A stretch of 64,000 bases of DNA from assembly GCA_028283825.1 (NCBI GenBank), contig JAPWJW010000001.1, forward strand, positions 2,046,001 to 2,110,000. Direction: 5' to 3'. Both the position numbers and the translations under genes were made by a program. The stretch comes from Azospirillaceae bacterium. GTDB taxonomy: Bacteria > Pseudomonadota > Alphaproteobacteria > Azospirillales > Azospirillaceae. This document shows, piece by piece, positions 7,941-18,315 of the stretch. Every line of letters starts with the position of its first letter. Within the stretch, counting starts at the first letter, position 1. The notes under the pieces were generated by a model, which worked only from the letters and a program-made list of their open reading frames with translations, searched no databases and was not told the origin of the DNA.

Positions 7941-8426
7941 TCAGGCCACCACCACCGTCCCCTGCGTCACCACGGGGAAGTTCACCGAGTTGGCGATGAA
8001 GCAGAAATGGTGCGCCTTGTCGTGCAGCGCCTGGGCCAGCGCCACGTCGGCACCCGCGCGCCCGTTGGCATCCAGCGTCACGGTGGGGCGCAGGGTCACC
8101 TGGGTGAAACGGCCGTTGCCGTCCGCCGTCTCCGCCATCGTGCCCTCCGCCGCGTCCTGGTAGGCGGTGACGACCAAGCCGGCCTCCGCCGCCAGGTGCA
8201 GATACCACAGCTTGTGGCAGGCGGAGAGGGAGGCCACCAGCGTCTCCTCCGGATTGTAGCGCGTGGCATCGCCCAGGAAGGCGGGGTCGGCGGAGCCGGG
8301 GATGACGGGCTTGCCGGCCGCCTGGATGTCATGATCGCGGCCATAGGCGCGGTAGTTCGCCGTGCCCTGGCCCCGATTGCCGGTCCAGGTGACGGTGACG
8401 CGATAGGTATGCTGCTTGCCGGCCAT
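7941..8426 (-). CDS. OsmC/Ohr-family peroxide-detoxifying protein
   Basis: This 161-residue protein has the two family cysteines: one in 'VASLSACHKLWYLHLAAEAG' on the central helix and one in 'AHHFCFIANSVNFPV'. OsmC/Ohr proteins reduce organic hydroperoxides in the cytoplasm using the thiol pair with lipoyl or thioredoxin-like donors. The sequence pattern is closer to the OsmC/YhfA-type branch than to classic Ohr. The ATG at 8426 is the only sensible start. It lies upstream of a WYL regulator on the same strand, possibly an operon. Confidence 0.88.
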   Translation of the reverse strand: MAGKQHTYRVTVTWTGNRGQGTANYRAYGRDHDIQAAGKPVIPGSADPAFLGDATRYNPEETLVASLSACHKLWYLHLAAEAGLVVTAYQDAAEGTMAETADGNGRFTQVTLRPTVTLDANGRAGADVALAQALHDKAHHFCFIANSVNFPVVTQGTVVVA

Positions 8427-8574
8427 GGTTCACTCCCTCCGGGTGGTCGTTGTTGGCGCCATTGGAATGGAGCCAATAGCACCACGCCAGGGGGCGCCAC
8501 CGCAAAACGGGCATGCATAAGCACCGGGGGAAGTGTACGATTTCGGACAGTAGATTGAGGGGCTGGGTAAAGAC

Positions 8575-9999
8575 ATGACGCAGAAGAGTGGCCGCATCCT
8601 GATGGTCGATGACGACCAGGACATCCTGATCGCCGCCCGCCTGCTGCTGAAACGCGAAGGCATCCTGGTCCACACCGAAAGCCAGCCGGACCGCATCCCC
8701 CTGCTGTTGAAGGAGGAGGGGTTCGACGCCGTCCTGCTGGACATGAACTTCGCCATCGGCGCCAACACGGGCCGCGAAGGGTTCCAGTGGCTGCGCCGGG
8801 TGCTGGAGATCGACCCCACCCTGTCCGTCATCCTGATGACCGCCTATGGCGACGTCGGCACGGCGGTGGAGGCGATGAAGCAGGGCGCCTGCGACTTCGT
8901 GCTGAAGCCCTGGTCCAACGAGCGCCTGGTCGCCACGCTGATGAGCGCCATGACCCTGACCGCCTCGCGGCGGGAGGCGGCACAGCTGGGCGCGCGCAAC
9001 AAGGAACTGACGGCAGCCCTGGACCAGCCGGGACAGGCGCTGATCGGCGCCAGCCCGGCCATGACCCGGGTGCTGACCCTGGTGGACCGCGCCGCCCCCA
9101 CCGACGCCAACGTCCTGATCCTGGGGGAGAACGGCACCGGCAAGGAGGTCATCGCGCGCGAGATCCACCGCCGGTCCCGCCGCGCGTCCCAAGTGTTCGT
9201 GGCCGTGGATCTGGGCGCCATTTCCGAGAATTTGTTCGAGAGCGAGTTGTTCGGCCACAAGAAGGGCGCCTTCACCGACGCCAAGGAGGATCGGGTGGGC
9301 CGCCTGGTGGCGGCCAACGGCGGCACCCTGTTCCTGGATGAGATCGGCAACCTGCCCCTGTACCAGCAGAGCAAGCTGCTGTCGGTGCTGGAACAACGGG
9401 TGGTCATCCCGGTGGGCGGCAACCGGCCCGTCCCCATCGACGTGCGCCTGATTTCCGCCACCAACATGCCGGTGGAACAACTGGAAAGCCCGGAGACCTT
9501 CCGCCAGGATCTGCTGTACCGCATCAACACGGTGGAACTGCGCCTGCCGCCCTTGCGCGACCGGCCGGAGGACATACCGGCCCTGGTGGCGCACTTCATG
9601 GCCATCTACGCCCGCAAGTACGCCATCCCGCCCCGCCGCCTGTCCGACGACGCGCTGGCGCGGCTGAAGACCTATCACTGGCCGGGCAACGTCCGCGCCC
9701 TGCGCCACGCGGTGGAGCGCGCCATGATTCTGGGCGCCGGCGACGTGCTGGAGGCGGAGGATTTCTCCCTGCCCGCCGCCGCCGGCCGCGGCCCCGGCGG
9801 GGCGCGGAGCACGGCGGCGGCGGCGCAGGCGACCGGCGATGACGGCCTGACCCTGGGTACGCTGGACCTGGAAACGGTGGAAGCCCAGGTGATCCGCCGG
9901 GCACTGGACAAGCACCAGGGCAACATCAGCCACGCGGCGGCGGAGCTGGGCATCACCCGCACCTCGCTCTACCGCCGGATGGAGAAGCATGGCCTTTAA
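8575..9999 (+). CDS. Sigma-54-dependent response regulator (NtrC family)
   Basis: The protein (474 residues) has a receiver domain (about 6-125, phosphoacceptor Asp in 'VLLDMNF', Lys in 'VLKPW'), an AAA+ sigma-54 activation domain (about 150-385; Walker A 'GENGTGKE', Walker B 'GGTLFLDEIGN', arginine-finger region 'FRQDLLYRIN') and a Fis-type HTH at the C-terminus ('GNISHAAAELGITRTSLYRR'). The sigma-54-contacting loop reads GAFTDA at residues 231-236 instead of GAFTGA, a variant seen in some family members. It overlaps the downstream kinase gene by 11 bp, so the pair is translationally coupled. Targets are unknown. Confidence 0.93.
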   Translation: MTQKSGRILMVDDDQDILIAARLLLKREGILVHTESQPDRIPLLLKEEGFDAVLLDMNFAIGANTGREGFQWLRRVLEIDPTLSVILMTAYGDVGTAVEAMKQGACDFVLKPWSNERLVATLMSAMTLTASRREAAQLGARNKELTAALDQPGQALIGASPAMTRVLTLVDRAAPTDANVLILGENGTGKEVIAREIHRRSRRASQVFVAVDLGAISENLFESELFGHKKGAFTDAKEDRVGRLVAANGGTLFLDEIGNLPLYQQSKLLSVLEQRVVIPVGGNRPVPIDVRLISATNMPVEQLESPETFRQDLLYRINTVELRLPPLRDRPEDIPALVAHFMAIYARKYAIPPRRLSDDALARLKTYHWPGNVRALRHAVERAMILGAGDVLEAEDFSLPAAAGRGPGGARSTAAAAQATGDDGLTLGTLDLETVEAQVIRRALDKHQGNISHAAAELGITRTSLYRRMEKHGL

Positions 10000-11368
10000 G
10001 CCATCGTTCAGCACGGCGCTGACTATCCGGGTGACCCTGCTGTGCCTCAGTTGCCTGGCGTTGGGCGGCCTGCTGGGCACCACCGGCTACCAGGCGACCG
10101 AAACGTTGATCGGCCTGGCCATCGCGGTGCAGATCGGCGGCGTTGTACGGGTGGTGAACACCACCAACCGGGAACTGGCGCGCTTCCTGAACGCGCTGAA
10201 CCATTCCGATTTCACCCAGAGCTTCAGCTACCGCAACATGGGGCCGTCCTTCCAGGAACTGGGCCGCGCCTTCGCCGGCGTGTTCGACAGGTTCCGCGCC
10301 GCCCGCGCCGACACCGAACGCCAGGCCGATTATCTGAAGGTGCTGATCGAACATGTGCCCGTCGCCCTGGCGGAGGTGCATCCCGACGGGCGCGTCAACC
10401 TGCTGAACAATGTCGCCCGCCGGCTGATCGGCCACGATGACCTGAACCGCCGCCTGATGGATGGCGGCACACTCGACTCGGCCCTCCGTGTGATGCAGCC
10501 GGGCCAGAACGCCCTGCTGAAGGTGGCGGGCGGTATCACGCCCCTGCAACTGACGGTGCGGGCCACGCAACTGACCCTGGCCGACGGGCCGCGCCTGCTG
10601 CTGTCGCTGCAGAACATCGGCGGGGAGCTGGAGGCAACGGAGGTCAAGGCCTGGTCGGACCTGGTGCGGGTGCTGACGCATGAGATGATGAATTCGCTGA
10701 CGCCGGTGTCCTCGCTGGCCGGCACGGCGCAATCACTGCTGGCCGACTTGCGCGCGCAGCTGGAGGCGGTCTCCGGCCTGCCGCCGGCCGTGCTGCTGGA
10801 CGCGGCCGACGCGGCGGAGGCGATGGACACCGTCACCCGCCGCGCCGGCGGCCTGCTGCGCTTCGTGGAACGCTACCGCCGCTACACCCAGATGCCGCGC
10901 CCACGGGTGGAAAAGCTGAAGGTGAAGGAACTGTTCGCCCGGGTGGAGGGCCTGATGGGGCCGGCGCTGGCGGAGCACGGCGTGGCGCTGGAGGTGGTGA
11001 TCCTGCCACCATCGCTGGAGATCAGCGCCGACCCCGACCTGCTGGACCAGCTGTTGATCAACCTGGTGAAAAACGCGGTCGAGGCGCTGGACGAGGCCAA
11101 GGTCGCCGGCACCCAGGCGCGGCCCCCCGCCGTCACCCTGGCCAGCCACCTGGACGTGACCGGGCATTTGAACATCCTGGTGCGCGACAACGGCCCCGGC
11201 ATCCCGGCGGACGTGGCCGACAAGATCTTCGTCCCCTTCTACACCACCAAGCGTGAGGGCAGCGGCATCGGCCTGCCGCTGGCCCGGCAAGTCATGCTGG
11301 CCCACGGCGGCACCATCGCAGCATCCCCGGTGGAGGGCGGCGGCACCGCCTTCACGCTTCGGTTCTGA
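9989..11368 (+). CDS. Sensor histidine kinase, partner of the sigma-54 regulator
   Basis: The 459-residue kinase has one or two membrane segments at the N-terminus (about 10-55), a linker with a PAS-like region (about 110-215), a histidine phosphotransfer motif with H231 in 'RVLTHEMMNSLTPV', and an HATPase domain with N box 'LLINLVKNAVEAL', G1 'DNGPGIP', F box 'FVPFYTTK' and G2 'GSGIGLPLAR'. The layout resembles NtrY-like kinases. It starts inside the last codons of the response regulator gene and surely phosphorylates it. Its 3' end overlaps the convergent MFS gene by 17 bp. Confidence 0.93.
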   Translation: MAFKPSFSTALTIRVTLLCLSCLALGGLLGTTGYQATETLIGLAIAVQIGGVVRVVNTTNRELARFLNALNHSDFTQSFSYRNMGPSFQELGRAFAGVFDRFRAARADTERQADYLKVLIEHVPVALAEVHPDGRVNLLNNVARRLIGHDDLNRRLMDGGTLDSALRVMQPGQNALLKVAGGITPLQLTVRATQLTLADGPRLLLSLQNIGGELEATEVKAWSDLVRVLTHEMMNSLTPVSSLAGTAQSLLADLRAQLEAVSGLPPAVLLDAADAAEAMDTVTRRAGGLLRFVERYRRYTQMPRPRVEKLKVKELFARVEGLMGPALAEHGVALEVVILPPSLEISADPDLLDQLLINLVKNAVEALDEAKVAGTQARPPAVTLASHLDVTGHLNILVRDNGPGIPADVADKIFVPFYTTKREGSGIGLPLARQVMLAHGGTIAASPVEGGGTAFTLRF

Positions 11369-12677
11369 CCGCCTCGAGCTTGTTGCGGGTGGCCAGGAAA
11401 CGCAGGCCCACCGCCGCCGCCAGCACGCCGCTGACCGCCCCCAGGCCCAGGGCCCAGCGGGGTCCCAGGGTATCGGCCACCCAGCCGACGATGGGGGCGC
11501 CGATGGGCGTGCCGCCCATGGCGATGGCCAGCAGGATGGCCACCACCCGCCCCCGCATGGGCCCGTCGGTCGACAGTTGCACCAGGCTGTTGGAAGAGGT
11601 CATGAAGGTCTGCGCCGCCGCCCCGATGGCCACCAGCACGATGCCGAACAGCCAGTAGTTGGGCATAAAGGCGGCCAGGGCGCACCCCACCCCGAAAACG
11701 CCCCCCGCCCACAGCAGCAGCGACAGGGTGGGCCGGGCCCGCCGCGCCGCCCACAGGGCGGAGGCGACCGAGCCCGTGGCCATGACGGTGCTGAGCACCC
11801 CGTACTCGCCGGCGCCGGCATGAAAGGCGCTGACCGACATGGTGGAGATGAAGATGGGGAAGTTCAGGCCGAAGGTGCCGATCAGGAACAGCATCAGCAG
11901 GATGGCCTTCAGGTCCGGCCGCAGCCAGACATAGCGGAAACCTTCCACCAGGCTGCCCCGCCCGCGCGCCGCCCGCGTGGTGGGCCGCAACTCATCCACC
12001 CGCAGCAGGGCGAGTGAACCCAGCACCGCCACGTAGGAGACGGCGTTGATCAGGAACACCCAGCCCGAGCCCACGGCCGAGATCAGCAGGCCCGCCAGCG
12101 CCGGGCCGATCATGCGCGCGGCGTTGAAGGCGGTGGAGTTGAGGGCCACGGCGTTGGCCAGATGCCCCTCGTCCACCAACTCCGACACGAAGGTCTGGCG
12201 GGCCGGCGCGTCGAAGGCGACGACGCAGCCCATCACGCCGGCAAAGACATAGACGTGCCACAGCTGCACCAGGTGCAGCACGGTCAGCAGGCCCAGGCCC
12301 AGGGCCAGCAGCCCCATGGCCGCCTGGGTGCAGAACAGCAGCTTGCGCCGGTCGAAATAGTCGGCCGCGAATCCGGTGACGGGCAGCAGCAGGGCCATGG
12401 GCCCGAACTGCAGGGCCATGACGATGCCCACCGCCGCCGCCGCGTTGACGTGGGCCAGTTCTGTCAGCACCAGCCAGTCCTGCGCCGTGCCCTGCATCCA
12501 GGTGCCGATGTTGGATACCAGCGCGCCGATGGCCCAGAGCCGGTAGTTGCGGATACGTAATGACCGGAACATGCCGGTGGACGGCACCGGTGGCGGGGCC
12601 GCAGGCATGGGCTCGGGCGCCGAATTGGGGGCGGGGTCGGGGACCAGATCAGGCGGCGTACTGGGTTCGACGGTCAC
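11352..12677 (-). CDS. MFS exporter (EntS-like)
   Basis: The 441-residue protein has a Pro-rich cytoplasmic tail (residues 1-35) and then about 10-12 hydrophobic segments from 'FRSLRIRNYRLWAIGALVSN'. The early motif 'NIGTWMQGTAQDWLVL' and the loop 'DYFDRRKLLF' are typical of the MFS_3/EntS group, which exports siderophores or drugs by proton antiport. The substrate cannot be inferred. It is convergent with the histidine kinase gene (17 bp overlap) and has no obvious operon partner. Confidence 0.9.
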   Translation of the reverse strand: MTVEPSTPPDLVPDPAPNSAPEPMPAAPPPVPSTGMFRSLRIRNYRLWAIGALVSNIGTWMQGTAQDWLVLTELAHVNAAAAVGIVMALQFGPMALLLPVTGFAADYFDRRKLLFCTQAAMGLLALGLGLLTVLHLVQLWHVYVFAGVMGCVVAFDAPARQTFVSELVDEGHLANAVALNSTAFNAARMIGPALAGLLISAVGSGWVFLINAVSYVAVLGSLALLRVDELRPTTRAARGRGSLVEGFRYVWLRPDLKAILLMLFLIGTFGLNFPIFISTMSVSAFHAGAGEYGVLSTVMATGSVASALWAARRARPTLSLLLWAGGVFGVGCALAAFMPNYWLFGIVLVAIGAAAQTFMTSSNSLVQLSTDGPMRGRVVAILLAIAMGGTPIGAPIVGWVADTLGPRWALGLGAVSGVLAAAVGLRFLATRNKLEAVRTEA

Positions 12678-12998
12678 AGGCGGTCCTTGGGAACGCAGGC
12701 GGGGAAGCGCGGGGCAACGGAATTTGCAAATGGTGCCGGTTCAGCCCGGCCGCCGGAAGGCGCGATGCCCGCAATCCTGGTGCGCAATTGCGGTCGCGGG
12801 CCTCACCATTTCATGGTGCCCTGGACCGGGAGCGCCGCAGACACCATCCCTGAATTTGCCCGCCTGGCGGTTGTTCCCGCCGTCGCGTGAGATTTCCTCA
12901 CATGATGCGCGAGTCCTTGATGGATTGTCCGGTTCGAATTCCCGGGATACCTCTGGCCCACCCGCCACGACAAGGGGCGGGGGTGATTTTGAGAGGAC
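12678..12998. other. Intergenic gap without a supported gene
   Basis: This 321 bp stretch separates divergent genes (MFS exporter and GFA protein). I see no coding sequence with convincing composition and no strong hairpin. It must hold both promoters. A T-loop-like GGTTCGAATTCC at about 12931 is not part of a foldable tRNA. Confidence 0.5.
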
Positions 12999-13448
12999 AT
13001 GATCGACATGGTGGGCGACAGGGCGAACGAGACCACCGTTCGGACCGGCCGGTGCCATTGCGGCGCGGTGCGTTTCGACGTGGCGCTCAGCGATGGCCTC
13101 CGTTCGATCCGCCGCTGCACCTGTTCCTACTGCCGCATGCGGGGTGCCGTCGTCGCCATGGCGGCGATGGGCGGGATCAGGATCACCCAGGGTGAGGCGG
13201 CGCTGACATGCTATCGCTTCCATACCGGGGCGGCGCGGCATTTCTTCTGTTCCCGCTGCGGGATTTACACCCACCATCAACGGCGATCCGACCAAAACCT
13301 GTACGCGGTGAACGTGGCCTGCCTGGACGGGGTGAGCCCGTTCGACTTCCCCGAGGTGCCCGTCATGGACGGCGTCAATCACACGAACGACACGGGCAGG
13401 CCGACGCGGCAGGCGGGCACGCTCCGCTTCATTCCCACGGACGAATAG
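12999..13448 (+). CDS. GFA (glutathione-dependent formaldehyde-activating)/CENP-V-fold protein
   Basis: This protein (149 residues) carries the zinc-binding pattern of the GFA family: 'GRCHCGAVRFDV', then 'RRCTCSYCRMRGAV', then 'HFFCSRCGIYTHHQRR'. Members include S-hydroxymethylglutathione synthase and carbon-sulfur lyases, but most have no known substrate. The ATG at 12999 has AGAGGA about five bases upstream. It stands alone between the MFS gene (divergent) and a membrane protein gene (98 bp downstream). Confidence 0.9.
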   Translation: MIDMVGDRANETTVRTGRCHCGAVRFDVALSDGLRSIRRCTCSYCRMRGAVVAMAAMGGIRITQGEAALTCYRFHTGAARHFFCSRCGIYTHHQRRSDQNLYAVNVACLDGVSPFDFPEVPVMDGVNHTNDTGRPTRQAGTLRFIPTDE

Positions 13449-13546
13449 ACCTGTCGGCTTCCCAACACCCTGCCCGCGACTTTGCGATGGTCATTCCCCC
13501 GTTAGGTGCACCATTGTAGATTCGCCGGATCAAACGGGGGTGGGGC

Positions 13547-14414
13547 ATGGTGCGCAGGGTGTTGCTGGTGCTGACGTTGCTGATGGTCTTGGGCGGGGGC
13601 CTGCATATGGTGGCCGGACCCGCTGACGCCCAGGTGAGCGCCCAGGTGGAATCGAATGGGGCGGCACCCACGGCGCCGACGATGGCCGTCACCGTCATGT
13701 CCAGTCGTCCGCAGCCGGACCTCGCCACCGCCTGGCGCGCCATTCCCCCGGCGCAGCGGCCCCTGGCGGTGGGCAGTTGCCTATTGCTGGTGGCGGTGTC
13801 GTCCGTGCTGCTGTGGCTGGCCACGTCCACCGACATGTTGCGCGACGGCGCCCCGCAAAGCTTCGCCGGCCTCAGCAAACCCAACGGCAAGCCGTTGCGC
13901 CCGGCCCTTCAGCCTGGCGCAGACACAGATGGCCTGGTGGTTCGTCATCGTGCTGGCGGCATACCTCTATCTGTTCTTGGTGACGGGAGAGTTGGACACC
14001 CTGACCGGCCAGGCCCTGTGCCTGATGGGCCTGGGCAGCGGCACCGCCATCGGCGCCGTCATGGTGGAGCAGACCAAGACCAATCCCATCCTGACCGCCT
14101 ACCAGGCGACCCTGGTACAAACGGCTGACCCCACGACGCCGGCCGATGCCCAGCCCGCCCTGGCCCTCACCCGGGGCGCCCTGGCGTTGAAGTTGGCATC
14201 CCGGAATTTCCTGCACGATATCCTCACGGACGCCAATGGCATCAGCCTGCACCGCTTCCAGTCGGTGGTTTGGACATTCGTCCTGGGCGTGCTGTTCCTG
14301 GTGGAGGTGGTGGTGCACCGCTGCATGCCGGATTTCGACCCCTATACCCTGGGCGTGCTGGGCATCAGCGCCGGCACCTACCTGGGCTTCAAGATACCGG
14401 AGCAGCCGAATTGA
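13547..14414 (+). CDS. Membrane protein with apparent one-base frameshift
   Basis: The reading frame from ATG 13547 encodes a signal-like start (MVRRVLLVLTLLMVLGGGLH) and a membrane segment ('LAVGSCLLLVAVSSVLLWLA'), then loses sense after 'KPNGKPLR'. Removing one G in CCGGCCC (about 13901-13907) joins it to the next frame, giving 'RPPFSLAQTQMAWWFVIVL' and two or three more membrane segments up to 'GFKIPEQPN'. The motif [YF]SL-x(2)-TQMAWW is typical of a widespread uncharacterised bacterial membrane family, so the joined product is about 288 residues. The function is unknown. The shift is either a sequencing error or a real inactivation. The end overlaps the dprA start. Confidence 0.7.
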
Positions 14415-15529
14415 GGCTGGATCGGACCCTTTCCCCTGCCGAGCGGCTGGACTGGCTGCGCCTGTCGCGGTCGGAATCGGTGGGGCCCATCACCTTCCGC
14501 CGGCTGCTGGAGCGCTATGGCGACGCCGCCACGGCGCTGGAGGCCCTGCCCGACCTGGCCCGGCGCGGCGGGCGCGACCGGCCGCTGAACGTGGCCCCGC
14601 GCGCGGCGGCCGAACGGGAACTGGCGGCGCTGGACCGCATGGGCGCCCGCCTGCTGGCCAGTTGCGAGCCCGACTACCCGCCCCAGCTGGCGGCGGTGGA
14701 GGATGCGCCGCCGGTGATCACCGTGCTGGGCAACCCGTCCATCCTCAGCCGTCCGGCGGTGGCGGTGGTGGGGGCCCGCAACGCCTCGCTGACCGGCCGC
14801 AAGATCGCCGGCGGCATCGCCCGCGACCTGGCCGACGCCGGACTGGTGGTGGTATCCGGCCTGGCGCGCGGCATCGATACCGCCGCCCACGAAGCCTCCC
14901 TCCATAAAGGCACGGTGGCGGCCCTGGCCGGCGGGGTGGACGTGGTCTACCCGCCGGAAAACGCGGAGCTGCACCGCCGCATCGCCGATTTGGGTGCCCT
15001 GGTCGCCGAATCGCCGCCGGGGACGGAACCGCAGGCCCGCCACTTCCCCCGCCGCAACCGCCTGATTTCGGGGCTGTCGCGCGGCGTGCTGGTGGTGGAG
15101 GCGGCGCTGAAGTCCGGGTCGCTGATCACCGCCCGCCTGGCGCTGGAACAGGGCCGGGATCTGTTCGCCGTGCCCGGATCGCCCCTGGATCCGCGTGCCC
15201 AGGGCTGCAACCGCCTGCTGAAGGACGGGGCCGTGCTGGTGGAGAACGCGGACGACATCCTGGCCTATCTGGGCCCGCAGGGGCTGTCCACCTTGGCGGC
15301 ACCCCCAATGGGTGGGGGACCGGTGCCACCGCCGCCGGATCCGGGGGAAATGGCGGTGGCGGCGGCCAGACCCCGCGTCACCCTGTGCTTAAGCCCCACC
15401 CCTGTACGCATTGACGAAATTGTCCGGGACTGCCAATTGTCTGCGGCGGTGGTGTTGACCGTCCTGCTGGAACTGGAACTGGCGGGGCGTTTGCATCGCC
15501 ATCCCGGGGGCCGCGTCAGCCTGGCGTGA
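14411..15529 (+). CDS. dprA: DNA-processing protein DprA
   Basis: DprA binds single-stranded DNA and loads RecA during natural transformation. The product is about 372 residues from TTG 14411, whose bases overlap the TGA of the preceding gene (TTGA). This suits translational coupling; upstream in-frame ATG codons lie inside the neighbour. An N-terminal helix-hairpin-helix-like region ('SESVGPITFRRLLERYG') precedes the Rossmann-like core ('VAVVGARNASLTG', 'VVSGLARGIDTAAH', 'FPRRNRLISGLS', 'KSGSLITA'). A C-terminal winged helix follows ('PVRIDEIVRDCQLSAAVVLTVLLELELAG'). The gene lies just upstream of topA, a common arrangement in alphaproteobacteria. Confidence 0.95.
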   Translation: MRLDRTLSPAERLDWLRLSRSESVGPITFRRLLERYGDAATALEALPDLARRGGRDRPLNVAPRAAAERELAALDRMGARLLASCEPDYPPQLAAVEDAPPVITVLGNPSILSRPAVAVVGARNASLTGRKIAGGIARDLADAGLVVVSGLARGIDTAAHEASLHKGTVAALAGGVDVVYPPENAELHRRIADLGALVAESPPGTEPQARHFPRRNRLISGLSRGVLVVEAALKSGSLITARLALEQGRDLFAVPGSPLDPRAQGCNRLLKDGAVLVENADDILAYLGPQGLSTLAAPPMGGGPVPPPPDPGEMAVAAARPRVTLCLSPTPVRIDEIVRDCQLSAAVVLTVLLELELAGRLHRHPGGRVSLA

Positions 15530-15591
15530 CACCAGTGGCCAGCCCCGGGACAGGATAGCATCGCCACCTTTCCGGAATTGCGGGGTCCCCT

Positions 15592-18286
15592 TTGTCGGGC
15601 AGCAACGTCGTCATCGTCGAATCGCCGGCTAAGGCGAAGACCATCAACAAGTACCTGGGCGACGATTACACCGTTCTCGCCAGCTACGGCCATGTCCGCG
15701 ACCTGCCGGCGCGCGACGGCTCGGTGAAGCCGGAAGAGGACTTCAGTATGGAGTGGGAGCTGGGCGACCGCTCCAAACGCCATATCGACGACATCACCAA
15801 GGCCGCCAAGGGCGCCACCCGCATCTACCTGGCAACCGACCCTGATAGAGAGGGGGAGGCCATCGCCTGGCACGTCAAGCAGTTGCTGGACGAAAAGCGC
15901 ATCAGCGCCAAGGTGGACGTGAAGCGCGTCACCTTTAACGAGATCACCAAGACCGCCGTCCTGGACGCCATCGCCCATCCGCGTGAAGTGCACCAGGAAC
16001 TGGTGGACGCCTATCTGGCGCGCCGCGCGCTGGACTATCTGGTGGGCTTCACCCTGTCGCCGGTGCTGTGGCGCAAGCTGCCGGGGTCGCGTTCCGCCGG
16101 CCGCGTCCAGTCCGTCGCCCTGCGCCTGATCTGTGAGCGCGAGTCGGAGATCGAGGCCTTCCGCCCGCAGGAATACTGGTCGGTCGAAGGCGAATTCCGC
16201 ACCCCCGCCGGTGCCCCCTTCACCGCCCGCCTGGTGGGCCTGAACGGGCAGAAGCTGGACAAGTTCACCCTGGGCAACAAGGGTGCCGCCGACGCCGCAC
16301 TGGCGACCATCGCGCCGCTGTCGTTCAGTGTGCGCAGCGTGGAACGGCGCCAGGTGCGCCGCAACCCGTTCCCGCCCTTCACCACCAGCACCCTGCAGCA
16401 GGAGGCCAGCCGCAAGCTGGGCTTCGGCACCACCAAGACCATGCGCATCGCCCAGAAGCTGTATGAGGGCGTGGACATCGGTGGTGAGACGGTGGGCCTG
16501 ATCACCTATATGCGTACCGACGGCGTGCAGCTGTCGAATGAGGCCATCGACGGCGCCCGCCGCCTGATCAGCTCGGCCTACGGCAACCAGTACGTGCCCA
16601 ACGCCCCGCGCGTCTACAAGTCCAGCGCCAAGAACGCGCAGGAAGCGCACGAGGCCATCCGCCCGACCGACATGTTCCGCCGCCCGGACCAGATGGGCCG
16701 GTTCCTGGACAAGGACGAACAGCGGCTGTACGAGCTGGTGTGGAAGCGCACCATCGCCAGCCAGATGGCCAGCGCGGAACTGGATCAGGTGTCGGCCGAC
16801 ATCACCTCGCCCAAGGGGGAGGCGCAGTTCCGCGCCACCGGCTCCATCCTCACCTTCGACGGTTTCCTGAAGGTCTATCAGGAGGACCGCGACGACGCCG
16901 GCGACGATGAGGACAAGGACAGCCGCCTGCCGGCCATGAAGGACGGCGACGCCCTGGACAAGGGCGAGGTCAAGGCCGACCAGCATTTCACCCAGCCGCC
17001 GCCCCGCTATACCGAGGCCAGCCTGGTGAAAAAGATGGAAGAGCTGGGCATCGGCCGGCCATCCACCTATGCCAGTATCCTGCAGGTGCTGCAGGACCGG
17101 AACTATGTCCGCCTGGAAAAGCGCCGGTTCGAACCGGAGGATCGCGGCCGCCTGGTCACGACCTTCCTGGAAAACTTCTTCAACCGGTATGTCGAATACA
17201 GCTTCACCGCCGACCTGGAATCCAAGCTGGACGACATCTCCGGCGGCCGCATCGACTGGAAGACGGTGCTGCGGGAATTCTGGCGCGACTTCTCCGGCGC
17301 CGTGGACGGCACCAAGGACCTGACCATCACCCAGGTGCTGGATGCCCTGGATGAGGCGCTGGGGCCCCATTTCTTCCCCACGCCGGCCGAAGGCGGGCGC
17401 GACCCGCGCGTCTGCCCGGTGTGCGGCGACGGCCGGCTGTCGCTGAAGCTGGGCAAGAACGGCGCCTTCATCGGCTGTTCCAACTACCCCAACTGCAAGT
17501 ACACCCGACCGCTGAGCGTCGAGGGCGGGGAAGAGGGCAACGCCGACCGCGAACTGGGCACCGATCCGGACACGGGCTACCCCGTCGCCATGAAACGCGG
17601 CCCCTACGGCGTCTATGTCCAGACGGGCGCGCCGGACGAGCCCAAGCCCAAGCGCGTGTCCCTGCCACGGGCCATGAACCCGACGGACGTGGATCTGGAT
17701 ATCGCCCTGCGCCTGCTGGCCCTGCCCCGCCTGATCGGGAAACACCCGGAATCGGGTGAGGACATCACCGCCGGCATCGGCCGCTTCGGTCCCTACCTGA
17801 AGCATGGCGACGCGTACAAGAACCTGACCGGCGACGACGACGTGCTGACCATCGGCCTGAACCGCGCCGTGGTGCTGCTGGCCGGCGTGCCGGCGCGCAA
17901 GCGCGGTGGCGGGGCGTGAGCTGGGCAACCATCCCAAGGATGGCAAGCCCATCACCCTGGGCAGCGGCCGCTTCGGCCCCTATGTGAAGCATCTGAAGGT
18001 GTTCGCCAGCATTCCCAAGGCCGTCAACGCCGACACCATCACCCTGGAACAGGCGGTGGACCTGCTGGCGGCCAAGGCGGCCAAGGACGGCACCAAGAAG
18101 CCGGCGGCGACCGCCGCCGACGGCGAGGACAAGCCGAAGAAGGCCGCCGCCAAGAAGGCCCCGGCCAAAGCGGCCGCGACCAAGACGGCGGCTGAGAAAA
18201 AGCCGGCGGCGAAGAAGACCACCACGGCCGCCAAGAAGCCGGCGGCGCCTAAGGCAACGAAGAGCAAGGCGGCGGCGGGCGACTGA
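15592..18286 (+). CDS. topA: DNA topoisomerase I, with apparent frameshift near the C-terminus
   Basis: Type IA topoisomerase relaxes negative supercoils. From TTG 15592 the protein has the Toprim motifs 'VVIVESPAKAKTI' and 'DPDREGEAIAWH', the catalytic Tyr306 in 'GLITYMRTDG', and a zinc ribbon ('CPVCGDGRLSLKLG...CSNYPNCKY'). The frame closes at TGA 17917-17919 after 'ARKRGGGA', 775 residues. The other frame continues at once with 'GRELGNHPKDGKPITLG', 'GRFGPYVKHLKVFASIPK' and a Lys/Ala-rich tail to 18286, the expected end of alphaproteobacterial TopA. Dropping one G within 17908-17914 (GGCGGGG) joins them into about 897 residues. The core is intact either way. Confidence 0.93.
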
Positions 18287-18315
18287 GCCCGCCGACCCCG
18301 TTTCAAGGAAGCAGT

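Noticed and set aside
8329-10083. 584-codon open frame antisense to the response regulator
   Set aside because: It is a shadow frame; the sense strand encodes complete receiver, AAA+ and HTH domains.
12925-12945. GGTTCGAATTCC T-loop-like sequence
   Set aside because: The possible stem is only four base pairs and no acceptor, D or anticodon arm is found upstream.
15265-17955. 896-codon open frame antisense to topA
   Set aside because: It is a composition shadow of a GC-rich gene; topA on the other strand has all catalytic motifs.
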